Positions 36,601 to 49,880 of a stretch of DNA of 64,000 nt are shown in pieces; position 1 is the stretch's first letter; every line of letters starts with the position of its first letter. The notes below the pieces were generated by a model. The model did not search any database. It was not told the origin of the DNA and saw nothing but the letters and a program-made list of their open reading frames with translations. This stretch comes from Tubiluchus corallicola (taxonomy: Eukaryota; Priapulida; Priapulimorpha; Priapulimorphida; Tubiluchidae): the NCBI GenBank assembly GCA_030141605.1, contig JAQGDQ010000004.1:556001-620000 (forward strand), in the 5' to 3' direction. Both the position numbers and the translations under genes were made by a program.

Positions 36601-39600
36601 ATTAGTTTTGCCGAGTCATGGCTTTAAAGAGAACCCGCTAGTTGGGTAAGAACAACAGGTGGTTTTAAAGGAAGCAAAAAGAACTTAAACAATAAGAAAT
36701 ATGCAGAAAACCCATAAAACATTTAGCTTATATGTCAAATAACGAACTAAGTATTTTTTATTCTTGCCCTTGAAATGAATCTCAGTGCTCATATATGGAA
36801 ATAATGGCTTTGTTTAGCATTGCGCTTTACAGGAATGTATTAGCATTGTTAGGCGAGCACTTACTGTATTGCCAGACTTACCTGTCAATTACCACCCACA
36901 GTATGGGATATGATAGCATTTCCACTGCAGAGGAAATGAAGAAATTCAAATAATCAGAGTTGCCTAGAATAGGGATGTATAAGCTTAGTCCTACATACAC
37001 TGACACATTTACGAACCTGTAAAAATAATTATTTCTTGTAAAAAATAATAACTGCCTTGAAAAAAACTGCAGCCATCATAAACCCTGTCAATGGGTTGTG
37101 AATCGAAAAACACACTAACTTTTACATTTCCTTTTCCAGTTTTGGGCATACGCATTTTTCTGACAGTAAGCATTTAGCACTCCACGTTCAATTAGTTACT
37201 GAACTTGCAAAATCTCACTGCCTTGTGTTCACTCACACTGCAGCTGAACTGATAATTCTTTGACTTTCTAACCTTCCCAGAGACTTCAGTTAATTTTGCT
37301 CACCACATATTGTGTTTTAATAAGTTTTCAGTTTTCTTTATTTATTTTATTACTCCTCCCTTTTTACAAAAGCCTTCCGCATTCGTTCTAGTCTCTATGA
37401 AATAACAAGGTAAATTTTAAAATAAAGTAGCAATTATTTTATTCATGGACTAATGTTAAAGTCGGCAAAATCAGACCCATAAAGTCTTATTACATGATAA
37501 TCTGATCACCTAGAAGTCAGCTGACCTTAGTTCAGTTGCTGGTAAATCAAAGAAATCATATACTGCTTAACTATAGAATAACCCTATAGACAGTCCCACA
37601 CACACAAAAAATTTGAAGTTCTAAAACTGCCATAACTTGTACAACATAAAAAGATAATGAGCAAAAACACTATACCAGATGTCCCACATCATTAGAAGTG
37701 ATTCTTGGGTCACTTGTTTCAGATGTAACTTTGTAAACAGATAGTTTTTGTTGTGAAGCCGGTTCAAGTTTTCGTTTATTTAAATTTTTTAGCTAGTTTT
37801 TATATTGTGACGTCACTAGACGCCTATGGTTGCATACAGTGAAATATGGCAATATAAACTACATGACTTACCATATAAAAGATATCAAAATTGTTTTCTT
37901 CCTTAGGTTAGGAGTACGAAACAAATCTATCACTGTATAAGTAATTTGCTCTGATTCAGGAACCAGCTTTTCTTTGTCTTCTTCATCCCGTTTCTAAAAA
38001 CAAATGAAAAAAAGACGTGAAGTAAACTTTTAAATCAGATTTCATTGATGCTTATGCCACTGATGAACTTACATCTCATTTAGCGCAAACTTTATAACAT
38101 TTTCAGTAATTATTTACTTATCTTTTATTTAATTGGTATAAAGACTATCTGAAATGTTTTAAAAATGTGCATACTAAACCGATTTCCACAATGACATAGA
38201 ATGTATTATTAAGTAAAGTAATAACTACAAAATTATCTTAAAAAGAATTGAAAAATAATAAAGACGAAAAAAAGCCCTCGTTCTAATTTTTGCAATTCTT
38301 CCTTAAATAGGGTAGTGATCATGACTGAGCATTGTTAGTCAGTCATATGCTCAAATTAACATGTGCTCTCTCCCAAAAACCCATAACGATGAGTTAAAAA
38401 AACTAACTGAGCTTAATTAGTTAAAAAGCCGCTAACAAGTAGTTAATCCTCTTGACAAGAAACATAAGTTCAAAAAGCTGCTAATAAGTAGTCGATGATC
38501 TCTAGTAAAAATCTATAACTATGAGTTCAAAAAGTTGCTAATCCGTAGTTGAACATCTGGCAATGATTCTCTGGCAAAAATCCCATAACTATGAGTTCAA
38601 GAAACTGCTGATAAGTTATTTGATACTCTCTAGCAAAAAGCCCATACATATGTGTGCAAAAAGCTGCTAATAAGTAGTCGATGTTCACTTGCAAATAACT
38701 AAGAAACTAAAAAATTGACTTAATTTAATTTAATTAATTAACTAACTTATTAAAAAGCTGTTAATAAATACAGTATGGTTGCAGCTGTACCACTTCTCTG
38801 ATGAAAGTGATTAAGTGGAAATGCACTTTACTAAGAACAGAATACAGACCATGAGTTGCAAGATTAGATTTGTTCCTATGTTCTTCTTGTTTAGCTTGGC
38901 TGCTTTCTGAACTAATTCTTCACACTGGTCAATTTTGTTGTTAGCTAACAACCATCGTGATGATTCTGGCAAAAACCTTCAAAATATTACAAAACTAAAT
39001 TACACAGTTTTAATTCAAAATCCATTCCGGGAAGCTTCCAAAAACAAAAACACCGTACAGTAAAAATTCTAAAATACATACGTACATACTTATGTATGTA
39101 TGCATAGAGTACATGCTATATTTGCATAAATTTCTCAGACGGCAATTTATTTTTTAAAGCAAGCTGTTATGATAAAGATCATGCTAGTACTAACTACAAT
39201 TTTGCCCCTGAGCTTAAATACATATTTAAGCATATAGTACAGGTGGTTCTTCACGCCCAGATGGACATTATGTGTCCTAATTAGCATACTCAACACAATG
39301 GGATGCATTTTTGCCACTTTACTCAAATATAGAGTTGCTGCCAATGTTTCTGATGATGTTTTAATTTATACAGTAAATGCCAGTATAAAAATATAGATAA
39401 AGTTTATTGTCATCAGGTAGTTGTACCTAACAACTGTAGTGAATTCTTCATATGATATAAAATAGAGTTCTTTTTTGAGTGTATGAGGGGTGCAAATTTA
39501 CCAAGCATCATTTTTATGATGGCGCATACTAAGCAACGACATATGTATGACAATGCACTAGCAAGCAATAATACAAAAAGTTTGCTATTTTAATCACTGG

Positions 39601-42600
39601 TGTTTATGGCATGCTGGTGATCTTGCCACATGTTTGAATTCCACTTTAACTATTTAAATCTTGTCCAAACTAAAGCTTAAATATTGTCTTCCAATAGTAC
39701 AAATTTCAAAAATCTTGGTAGCACATAAGTTGCAAGACAAAAACTTATTTGCTGCAAAGGTCTTTCACGGAAAAGAAAGAAAAGCAGTTCACTGAGGAAA
39801 AAGTCAAGAAGGCAAATTTTGTGATAATGGCCATAATGTAAAGAGAAATTCAAACTACCCAAGAAAGGATAACACATTTTTAAGTATACAGTAACTGCAA
39901 ATTACATTCTTGTGTTAAGTTTCATCCCCTTTTCTTCAAATTTTTGAAGTCGTAGGACTTTGAAATATGTAATGCAATTTTTTCACTGCGTTTAGATATA
40001 GCCATCATGGTGTGTCAACATCTGAAGAAATTTCGTTATTTGAACTTTTTGAACTAAACTAAAATTTAATGTTTAAAAATTTGAACAATATAGAAAAAAC
40101 AGTCTACTAATAAGCATTAGAAGTTCAAACTATAAGGCAAACTAAAAACAAACTCGCAGCAAAGTGTAGAGCCAGGAAACAACTTTTACTGTTAGTTTTT
40201 CTGCTGTTCACCAACCAGGGTGTAATTTCCAACATTTCATAAGGCAGAAAAATTCTAAAATGAAGACTGGAATAATGATAATGGAATTGTACAACTTAGT
40301 AACACCAACAAAAACACTGAATGTCTTTCACTCTGTATGAATGAAAATGAATGCTTGAACACTTATATATAAATTATGTTAAAGACTAGCAAAAAACAAA
40401 AATTCATATATTAAAGCTTATTTAGTCCAAAGACTTGAAAAAATTACTGCTTTTTTAAATTATGCTTAACAAAAAGTTATTAAGTATTTAATGACATATA
40501 AAGTTTCCAATTTGATTTTCTCATTTTTGCAAACCTCTCATTTCTAAAGTAACTCAAAAAACAGCAACTTACCACCAGTAGATATACATGTACAAAAAAG
40601 GAATGCTCGTTGCTAATGCAAGGTGCCTCCAGTTCCGTACTAAATATGCCACACCTGACAAGATTAAGAGTCCTGTCGTGTATGCACAGCATTGCACCAG
40701 GGTGACAAAGCCTCGTTTGCTGGGCCCAACTAATTCTATAGCTGAAAAGCAGAAAATCTATTTAAACAAATTTGCACGTTAACCCAATCTGTAATCGAAA
40801 TATTTGTCAAAATGATTCAAGTCTGTTGTTAAAAAAGTCTTTTCCAGATAAACAATACGAAGCTGAACATTGGAAGCCTAACATTAACTATAGTTTGTGC
40901 AAACTTCTGAGCTGCAAAATTACTTCATATTATTTGATCATAAATCCATCCTTCATTATTAAAAGTGAGTAAAATTCTCACGCTCTAAACAACTATTAAG
41001 AGACAAACATGCATTTAACCTTCATTGTACAAGGTTCCATAGTTAAGTTTAAAGTTATTCATTTTACTTACTCATTGATTAGCACAATAAATTGTAGTAG
41101 CTTAGCTAACAACTTGTAAAGAAATTTGAAATACAAAAGCTGTTTATTGGCTACAATGACAGTAAAATGATGCTGATTTATACGCACCTATGACGAACGG
41201 TATCACAAAGATTTGAGGTACCGTAAGACCAACAAAGAAGCGGAAAACAGTGAAAGAGACAAAATTAGGTGCAAATGCAGTAGCTATGCCAAAAACGGTC
41301 TGCAACGTTAAACAAGCAAAAAAGGCCTTCTTTCTTCCTGTTCTGTGAATGAAAAAAAAATTAATGCAATGCTAAGAAATTAAACATGTGAAAATGGTCT
41401 TGACTCTCACACAGAAAACAAGCACCTTCAATATTTCCCTTCAAAATTAGTTAGTTTCCTAATATTAGGAATCATATATGCTCTGGGTAACACTTGGAGT
41501 GTTGACCATTGATGATTCTGTGGCTGTGCATTCATTTTAGCAGTAGATAAAAATTTAATGTCTGCAGGGCATGATGTACTTACATCACAACGTGATTCTG
41601 CTGGTACAGTAACTCAACCATCTTAGAAGGTTATGTTAGATAATAAGCTAGGATCCTGTCTTCTTGCTATGAATGCCAACAGTGTATAGACATTAGCTTG
41701 TAGAGTTTAAAATGTGTTAAAAAATGCCTACTACCTCATCTCTTTTACAGGCACTTTAAACTTGTATGAACAACTATAAGCCAAAAAATTATTGATATAT
41801 GCTGAAAAGCCCAAGATGTTGCAAAACACAGCTGTCTGCTACCTAAAAAGCAGTTTACCTTGTTCTAAGTACCTAAATGCTGTTCTATGTTTTTTGGCTA
41901 CATTACAATCTTCATTTGAAAACAATGCTACAAGCGCAGCCTTTAAAAATACAGTAGAAATAGTAAAGGTGTATTGTATGCATATACGACATTCTGAAAA
42001 AACTTTTGTATGCTTATCCAGACAACTGTAGAAAAACAAATGAAAATCTCATTTAGTAATGGAACAGTTAATAACTTACTCTATTTCAATGTTAGCACTT
42101 TAGACTTACTACTTTTACTTTACTTTTCCTTTTACCTCATGAAGATAGTTGCAGTGGAAGTTTGTCAAATTGCTTTTAAAGATCAGAAGTTCTTTATTAT
42201 CACAGACGCTAACATCGCCATTTTAATCATCATCACATCACTATCATTGCTGTTGTTACTGTTGTTCGCAGTCGTAATATTAATGAGTGGGCTTTCAAGA
42301 AATTTGCTGTTATCGTAGTTGATAAAATTAATTTGTGTTGTAAATATGAAACAAGTATCAACTAAATAAACTATTCTTACAGGCAAATTACCAGTGAAAA
42401 TCGTGCAAAAACATTTTGCTTAAAAAATTAGGAACAAAAATCAATAAGATGCAAACACTCAAGTCAACATATTTACTGTTAACTATTTTTGCCTCTTGCC
42501 AATGGTAATTGACTGATACAGCATATTTAGTTACATAATGAAGTCAGTTCATAGTGAGAGGAATATCAAAAATGAAACTTTGAACTAGTTATACTATTGT

Positions 42601-45600
42601 ACTATTATGGTAATCACAGAAGTCATCTGCGTAGGACTATTGCGAGCAAATTACATACTGTTGTAATGTAGTGGAACCAGATAGCATTTTATTTGAGCAT
42701 AAACATGTCTACCTTAGAATGGCTTTTTGGAGTGGCTTAATAAAATGCTCCATGCCCAACTACTGCCCCACCCTTAGTAACCACTAATGTAGGAATTTTA
42801 TACAGCAATGTCAAGAGTAGTACAAAGTGTAAGTAAAAATTTACAAAAGGTAAACAAAATAGCATGGGAAAAATAAACAAGTTATTAATAAACACATTTT
42901 TATGATTTTTCTGAGACAGGACAGTTTCAGGGCAGTATGCCCTAATAATTTAGGGACCAGGAATATTTTTTCTGCTACTATCTAAATGATCACAATGGTG
43001 AACAGTATATGACTAAATAAAGTAACCTCTTAAAACTTGCATGGCTACAGCATTGTGTAGTCTCATCTTTGCCATGTACAAATTTGCCCAAACATAGCTT
43101 TTTGAGGGTGGTCTCACAAATGGGCCAGTACTGCCCACAAAACTGTACTGCAGAAATGTCCACCAAGTATTTTTCACAATTCAAAATAAGTACTTTTTCA
43201 AAATACATAGGGAAAATTTGGCTTTCTGGATGGTACTGGTGACCAAATTTTGAGGGTCTAGCTCACGGACTATAAACCCTAGTCATTCATCCTGCTTGGA
43301 GTACTGTTGAGCTGTTCTAAAAAGACCTGACCCAGTCATATAGTCCACTTCTATCCAAAGAGCTGTAGATAGTTAGTAAGTCAATTTAGAAAATTTGAAA
43401 TAATTCCTAGCAACAGTAGATTATGATATTAAATAGCTTGCTTTGACAGAGAAACAAATTTTCTGTAATTTTGGGAACCAGTTACTGAATACTTTTGTTT
43501 TATAATTGTAATTTGTGTCTGGAGGTGCTTTGTTCTTATTATCATCATAAAAGTCCAGAAACTAGTTACAAAAAATTCTCTTAAATGAAACTGAAAGATC
43601 ACTGTGAGGGTGTCATAGTATATTGTAAAGTGGATCGTAGTACTGGACAAAATAAATTTATAAAATGCTAAAAATGCTTGTGCACAGGTCCTACTACAAT
43701 AATGTAACACATTTAAAATTTAGACGTTTTCAAAGCCTGCTTTTCTATGGAATATGGTGCCAGTTGTTCTTGTTATTTCAGAACATGAGTTTTCTGTGCA
43801 GCACATAGATAACACCAAAATAGATTCTTAGATGTTTTTTGAAACTAATAAGTTCCTGCACATTGCTTCTGAAAGCAATCACAAACTTGTTTTAACAGAA
43901 AGATTAGGAAAGATTTCAAGTAGCTAACAAACATATTACTGTCTTTCAGTGTCATGGTAACTTATGTAAATCAGCTATTTTCTTCAAAAACACAGTAGGA
44001 ATTCAAACACATCTCTAAGCCTCAAACAAGTATTAGGAAAACAAAATATGATTCCTTAAACACATAAAAATGTGAATTAAAATCTAAAATCTTATGCACC
44101 CTTTGTACATTATCACAACTTTTACACAATTAGCTAAATACAACATAATCGAACTTACTGGCTGCTCCTTGCCCATATTTATTTATATTAGGTATGAGCA
44201 CAAACATTTATGTTAGGTATCATTAGTAAGACGAGAATCTATGTACTATAGTACTCACTTTTATATTATTAAAATTATTAGGTTAAGTATGTTAATGTAT
44301 AATTATTTTATGTTAGTTGAAATGCAAAAAATTATCTCTTAAGCTGAATTTAATTTTAGCTCTTACCTGTCTTGAATAAAACCAAACAGAAAATTTCCAA
44401 TCAAGTTGCCAACAGAATAAATTGTGTATGCCAAGGAACCCATGTAGTCCTTATCACATACTAAATTCCACTGTAAATCATAAAAGCATGTACAACAATG
44501 GCAATTCAATATATAGAAACAAGAATTTTTGAGAGACTGCCGTCTACAGTGAAATCAATGTAAAGTACTGTGAAACAGCAAAACGGATGAATAGGTACAA
44601 AAAATGTAATATTTTTTTTAAATCTGCATGGGAATAATACGGAGGTAAGCATACCAATGTGGCAACCAAGCTCACAAAAACATTTAAAGATCTCTAGACT
44701 TAATCTTAACACAAATAACTATAGATGTAATTGTAAACCAATAATTTGATATTAATAATAATGATAATAATAATAATAATAGTAATAATAATATAGTTCT
44801 TTAGAATAACTACAGACACACTCTGTACTTATATATGTGCTATCAGAGAGTTTTCGCTACAATCGCAGAACGTTTTTTCGTCGGGGAGTGGAATTGACGT
44901 TATCCTACTGTCGCGAAGATTGTAGACTAGAAGAATTTCGACTGTAGACGATCACAAGCTGAGCGTTCTGCAGTTGTAAGCTGATTGTAGATTTTTTACA
45001 GTCAGCAGATGTCGCAGTTTCAGCACAATTTCGAGCTAAACAACATTTGCACTTTAGTTTGAGACAGTGTGTTTTGTCTGATGATGTCTGAAGATCATAC
45101 ACCAAACCTTAGTTAAAATCTTTTCAGCTCTTCAAAAATTCATCAGTAGTGTCACGGACTGCAGTGATATGTACTGAGTGTGATTCTGACTGAGACTGTA
45201 GTGATGTCATTTCAGAGTCAGAATTATTTGCTGTTTGACAGTAGTGGAAACTATCAATTATTAATCAATTTGAAAAACTAAGGTTTTTGTTCCAAGACAA
45301 CAAACTGTTGTCCTGTTTTTACTTTCTAAATCATGAAAGTAAGCTTAGCAAAAACGGCAGTCAATATTTTTAATTTTTTTTTCAGAAACCATAAGCTCAT
45401 TAACACATAGGAAAATATTTTAGGTAGAAAAGAATATCTGGAAAATAGTAAGGAGACACTTTGCCTCATGCTGTTAAGAAATACACAAAATGACAAACAA
45501 ACCTCAGTTATGGCTGTCTTTTCATAATTTGAATGATCATAGTTCCAACCATATTTACAAGCAGTAGAATTCCATGCTGAATCACCATACCAAGTATGAT

Positions 45601-45892
45601 TAACCTCAATAAGTTCATCATAATTAACATCGTACATTAAGCATTGGCTAAACACCATTTCACCTCTTTGATCCTCTAAAGGAACACTCATGTTCTTCTG
45701 TAGTTCATCCGTAAAACCTATTAGTTGTGGTACAGTGCACCAATGTGGGGGTATAGCACCGAGAAACACTTGATTAAAACCATGAAAAGCACAAGGTATG
45801 CAAGCGGGAACACATATCAACCAGAATAGTAACTTCTGGTACTTTCCCCACTCGCCAATATGCGGTAGCACTTCATCAAAATCTAACACCAT
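27620..45892 (-). CDS. SLC22-family organic ion transporter with three alternative exon 9 versions
   Basis: Coding exons: 45503-45892, 44367-44470, 41188-41342, 40573-40741, 38850-38976, 37872-37993, 36882-37016, 34335-34414, one of three exon-9 versions, and 27620-27793. All phases agree; the product is 545 or 547 residues, usual for SLC22 (12 membrane helices, major facilitator fold, plasma membrane). Signatures: short N-terminus FDEVLPHIGEWGKYQ, a large first extracellular loop with HWCTVP and N-glycosylation sequons at N67, N98 and N108, WNLVCDKDYMGS, loop 2-3 DRTGRKK, the NWR motif, FLPESSRWL, loop 8-9 DRWGRRWP, and C-terminal LPETLNENLPETIEEAE. Substrates cannot be read from sequence; organic cations or carnitine-like compounds are the family norm. 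A sequence tttctgttttctag lies shortly above the ATG, so a 5'-UTR intron is likely. The gene spans over 18 kb. Confidence 0.92.
28442..29621. mobile_element. PIF/Harbinger-like non-autonomous element, copy 2
   Basis: A diverged relative of the element at 6361-7424, in the last intron of the SLC22 gene. It begins ggaccaatgcagatatgcaa, ends gcaaataggcc, and is flanked by TAA at 28439-28441 and 29622-29624. Shared internal blocks include gcagcagaaatgtgtt-actg and ataagaatgattta...cactgccttcttctt. At 1180 bp it is longer than copy 1, with partly duplicated terminal words near 29450-29560. No transposase is visible. Confidence 0.7.
29962..30149 (-). CDS. SLC22 alternative exon 9c
   Basis: 188 nt, acceptor tttttgtttatag, donor TATTTG|gtaaac, phase 1 to phase 0. 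It encodes GKFGISTSFVDIYVMAAELY and TVLRGLGLGFSQLVG, ending PMIVYL. It is the version closest to the common last exon. It has Gln in place of the Glu seen in 9a and 9b (SQL versus SEL/SEF). Confidence 0.87.
31256..31332 (-). ncRNA. tRNA-like sequence (tRNA-derived SINE or tRNA pseudogene)
   Basis: The minus strand carries an A-box (TGGCCTAGTGG) and, at tRNA spacing, a B-box (GGTTCAAATCC), with a TGT anticodon-like triplet in CTTGTAA between them. The T-stem pairs poorly and no clean acceptor stem forms, so a working tRNA is unlikely. It lies between alternative exons 9b and 9c of the SLC22 gene, in the same orientation. Confidence 0.55.
31600..31787 (-). CDS. SLC22 alternative exon 9b
   Basis: 188 nt, acceptor ttttctttatag, donor TACTTG|gtaaag, phase 1 to phase 0. 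It encodes GKFGVSTSFVDIYLMSAELY and TVVRGVGMGMSELMG, ending PMVVYL. It is about two-thirds identical to 9c by hand count, sharing the block STSFVDIY and even a run of identical nucleotides there. The frame is intact. Confidence 0.87.
32947..33128 (-). CDS. SLC22 alternative exon 9a
   Basis: 182 nt, acceptor caattgccag, donor TACTTG|gtaaga, entering in phase 1 and leaving in phase 0. It encodes about residues 428-488 (TM10-loop-TM11), with GKFGISTSHVMIYLFAGELF and TVVRGLGIGFSEFCG. It is the most diverged version, about 60% identical to 9b by hand count, and two codons shorter at its start. It has Glu (GFSEF) where 9c has Gln. Confidence 0.85.
38375..38700. repeat. short tandem array, unit about 60-65 bp, five degenerate copies
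   Basis: The phrase catAACtatGAGTTcaaaaagctGCTAATaagtagt recurs with substitutions near 38383, 38465, 38515, 38588 and 38650. Units also share ctctagcaaaaa-ccc. It lies in the SLC22 intron between exons 5 and 6. Confidence 0.65.
44753..44793. repeat. AAT trinucleotide microsatellite
   Basis: An interrupted run of (AAT/ATA)n in intron 1 of the SLC22 gene, directly before a CpG-richer patch at about 44850-45060. Confidence 0.85.
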
Positions 45893-47756
45893 TTTAAAGC
45901 AGTGTTGACTGATTGTAATTCATAGGTGACCTAGAAAACAGAAAAGAAATCTGATCATTAATACATGTATCCAAGAACTGATCACAGCATTGATAGCATT
46001 ACATTTATTTTTACCATACATATCGTTAAATTAAATTTAGGTTTACCATGGATGAAACAGCTTCAAACAAGTGAAAAACTTTTTAGTTAATAATTTATCA
46101 GCTCTTCAGCACATCATCACATCATTCTTGCAAGACATTTTACACCTTTAGATATTACATACAAGGGAACAAAAGTTATCAGCATCTGCATGGACATAAA
46201 CTAACAAACATAACATACAATCTGCTACTTGCACAGTGCTAAAATGGTTCAATGTGCAAACAACAGTGTCTACGATTAATGTTGCTCAAACATTTTGATA
46301 TTTTTATTTATTTTTGATTACTATAAGGTTGAAAAATTGCTCATAAAGTCATCATTCATAATATTCAGGGTATATGGTAGAAAAAACAGTGCTTCAACAG
46401 CACTGTTAGTTGACAGCCTGGGTTTCTCATTCAATTAAGTATTTTTGACATAAAATAGCTACAAAATTTCCAAAGTTGTTATCCATGCAGTGCTCAAAGC
46501 TCCATTTTCTTATCTACTAAAAGCTATTCTAAAACCAGTAAAATAAATGTCAATTGGCCCAATTTAGGGTGAACATCACGGTTGCTTTCCTTCAGACTCA
46601 TTCATTAATAGTTTTAGAACTTGAAAGCCATGTGTATCAATATTGTTTGTCATTGCAATAACTATGACTGCACAAAATGAACTGGATGGTATGAATGTCC
46701 ATTTGCAGATACGCCAGTTGCTTGTCAGGTGACAAGAATTTATGTCCAGTAAGCCCTAAATCCCATATGTAAGCTTCTTTATAAATTATATATAAATAAG
46801 TTGATTACAAAAAACATTTTTTCACTATTTAGAATTTAAAAACAATTGAGTGAGTAATAATTTATTGCATTACACAACAATGCAATGCAAAGATGAAGGT
46901 ATGAAAAACCAAAGACAGTGACACAATAAATCTGCCAGTAGTCAATTAGTCACCAAAGACAATAGTGGTAATAGTACAGTAAATATGCCAGTAGTCAACC
47001 AGTCCTGAGTTTAGCAGCAAGTCATTTTACGGGCTTAGTCACGGAATTCTGTGGTAATTAGTAAGTCTTTTGCTTCATAATTGGTACATGATTTGCGAGA
47101 ACAGTGAGATCACTAAATAGCGTCACTGTTCAGAGTCTGAATTTTCACTGCTCAAGACATATTGGTAATTGCTAAGTCCTAACTGGCACTAAAGAAAGTG
47201 CACTCGACGACTGTGAATTAGCATATAACCAACACAAACTTCACGTAATTTTGCATCAGAAAACTATAATGCAAAATTACAATGCTAATTTACCAGCACT
47301 CAATGTCTTGTCAACTTCAGTGTTGTTAAGTCTTGAATCAGAATCCAAATCCTTAGTACCGTACCTTTCTAGTACTAGTAGTACCTAGGCTAAGCCTAGG
47401 TATAACTAGTATAAGTTGCTCCTCAGCATTCGAGGAACAAGCTTTCTGGACTCCAGTTCCTACTACGAATAAATTTAAAGATTGTAAAAATTAACTTTTT
47501 CCAGCTTCGTTTAAGCTTTAAAATATCACAAAAATTAACTTTTGCGCCTGACCTTCGCCTATTGCAGCCGTCACCTTACGCTTGTTTTGTAATTATTACT
47601 GCTGCACGTGCAGCCTTATGAATATACTATATAAACATCGCTGCACAGCTTTACAATTTGGGCATCACTAATTCGTGCAACGCGATTACTGTCTTTTCTT
47701 ACGACTGATACGAACACGATTCGGATTAACCTGGCCTGCGTTTTTTTAAGTGCAAT

Positions 47757-48265
47757 TAGCTGTAACAAGCATCGAACGTTCAAGTTCGAAGGCACAAATC
47801 GAACTCGAACGTTCTAGTTCGATGGCACGAATTGAACGCGAACGTTCAAATTCAATAAGAAACGAACTTTATTACGTCAAATTCAATTCGAATCGGTTAT
47901 TATAGGTACTAATAATTCTGCACTTGAAACGTATGAAATTCCTTATCAATAAAAGATTTGTAACATTATGCAACCAGCACAATTTACGTGCGATTATTGA
48001 TTTATTATGCCAAACTTTTAAACAAAATATTGGTGTTCTTATTGCAGAATAACATGCACAATCCATGTTTTTTATTAAATGATTTGTAAATTTATTAAAA
48101 AATCTTCAAGATTAAACTCGAGTGCGAATCAAATTTGACGACTCAATTTTATCAAATCATTATTGGATATTAAAAGTGCAAATATAAAAATTCAATCCAA
48201 TTTATTCTCGAAATTCGGTTTGATTCGATTCAAATTCGCTTTCTGGCAGAGAATGGTTGTTCCTA
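47757..48265. mobile_element. degenerate hAT-like AT-rich element A
   Basis: The left end tagctgtaacaagcatcgaa and the right end (complement taggaacaaccattctctgc) align with the two ends of the neighbouring element at 48606-49014. The body carries repeated cgaacgttc-agttcgaa-ggcac words in steps of about 38 bp. Flanking octamers do not match, so the insertion is old or rearranged. Confidence 0.4.
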
Positions 48266-48605
48266 ATAATTAATCATTTAAATGTAATGCATTTCTTTCG
48301 AGTACATCATTCTAGCTTAAACCAATGTTTTGCAGTATCACTTTTATTTTGGCTCTATGGACTTTTACATTACAAATATGTCTTACCTCTCAATCTTACC
48401 TTTCAAAGTCATAGGGACCGAGAGTTGAACTCGGTTACAGTCCCCTCTCAGACACGATTTAAAACCATTGACAGATGGTGCTTGAATGGTTGAAGCTGAT
48501 AATTTGGTCCAAGGGTCGAGGATGCAGGAAGCAAAAAGTGTGACCAAACATTGGTTCATGAAAAAGAAACAAATGGTTTGGATGGGCATCCACAGAGGTC
48601 TTTAG

Positions 48606-49014
48606 TAGGGGTGAGCATTCTCTACCTGCAAGCGAATTCGAATCGAATCTAATTTGCGACTTTTGTGGTTGAATCAAATTCGAATTGAGTTTGAAAGATT
48701 TTCGATCAAGTTTTCGAACCATTAATAAAAAGTGGTTTAACAAAGATCATGCATATTACTTGATTTTGTTCTGCAGTAAAACCACTATTAGTTTGCTAAA
48801 ATTTTGCACAGAAATTGCAGTTAAATTGTGCTAATTGCATGCTGTTTCAAATATTTTAATGACAAAGAACGTATGTGACTGAAGTGCTGAATTATTTCAA
48901 TCTATAATTTTAGGTTCGAATCTAAGTTAAATGTAAAAAAACTCGTTCGAATCGAATTCGAACATTCAAACTCGATTCGAATGTTCGAACTCGAATGTTC
49001 TATGCTCACACCTA
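48606..49014. mobile_element. hAT-like non-autonomous AT-rich element B
   Basis: 409 bp. Ends are taggggtgagcattct and the complement taggtgtgagcatagaa. Flanking octamers gtctttag (48598-48605) and gtgtctag (49015-49022) match at six of eight positions. Subterminal gaattcgaatcgaat words occur at both ends in inverted orientation. No coding capacity. Confidence 0.55.
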
Positions 49015-49084
49015 GTGTCTAGGCGGCATGAAAACAATCGTCTTCCTTGAGGATGGATGCTCCATTTATTACTTTACGACAGTT

Positions 49085-49880
49085 GATTAGGTCTCTCTCC
49101 ATTGTTCCAGAGTTGATATCGTGGAAAGGTCAGTGTCTTCAACTAGTATAACACACTGGTTTTGTGTTTTTTCCAAAGATGCTTTGAGAGTGGAGTACTG
49201 CAGTGACCAGAGTACTGAAGCATACTCAAGAATTGGGCGTACAACAGCTTTATAAAGTGGGATGATTGCCGAGGCTGTATTAGATGTAATACAACAATTG
49301 ATCATGCCTACTGATTTGCTTGTGAAATGACATTGCTAATGTGGATATTCCACTTTAAATTATTCGTTACTGTGATGCCAAGATCTTTAATGGATTATTT
49401 ATCCTCAATTGGCCCGTCTTTAAGACAATATGGAGTTTCATTTTTAGGACGAATGAGCAAAAGACGACTCTTGCTTTTTTATTTCCAAAAACCATTCTTC
49501 ACACCATTTTTAAATATTGTTGAGGTGGAATTGTAGCATGATATGCCCATTGCTGTCAGTCCATATCAGATGGAATGGTTTTGAATCATCAACATACAGG
49601 TCAATGATGTCCCAGTTGACAGGCAATTCGTGATATTGTTTATGAAGGTTTGGAAGCAATAAAGGCCACCGAGGGTGCCATGAGGTGTGCCACTGCGGAC
49701 ATACTTCCAACTTTTGGTTATGCCATTTAAAAAAACATTTGAGTTTGAGTAATCGATGATGACCAGAGTCCAGAACACTATCAATTATTTGCAGTTCTGT
49801 TTTTCTTCTACTGAGTATTGAGTAGTGAGTACTGGCGTGTTTAGCTTGAAGAAAACAAATGTCTATTGAGTTAAAAACAA
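49085..49880 (-). pseudogene. decayed LINE reverse-transcriptase fragment
   Basis: Minus-strand frames give, in order, LNGITKSWKYVRSGTPHGTL (compare the -SGVPQGSVLGPLLF- RT motif), then in another frame LYVDDSKPFH (the YVDD catalytic box), and finally IPLYKAVVRPILEYASVLWS (the typical post-RT segment). Frameshifts separate the three, so the copy is dead. The order fits a CR1/Jockey/L2-like element, but the clade is not assigned. Confidence 0.7.

Noticed and set aside
42010-42318. Open frame of 102 residues with a leucine-rich hydrophobic stretch
   Set aside because: It lies on the strand opposite SLC22 in the middle of an intron, with low-complexity T/A-rich composition and no splice or start context.
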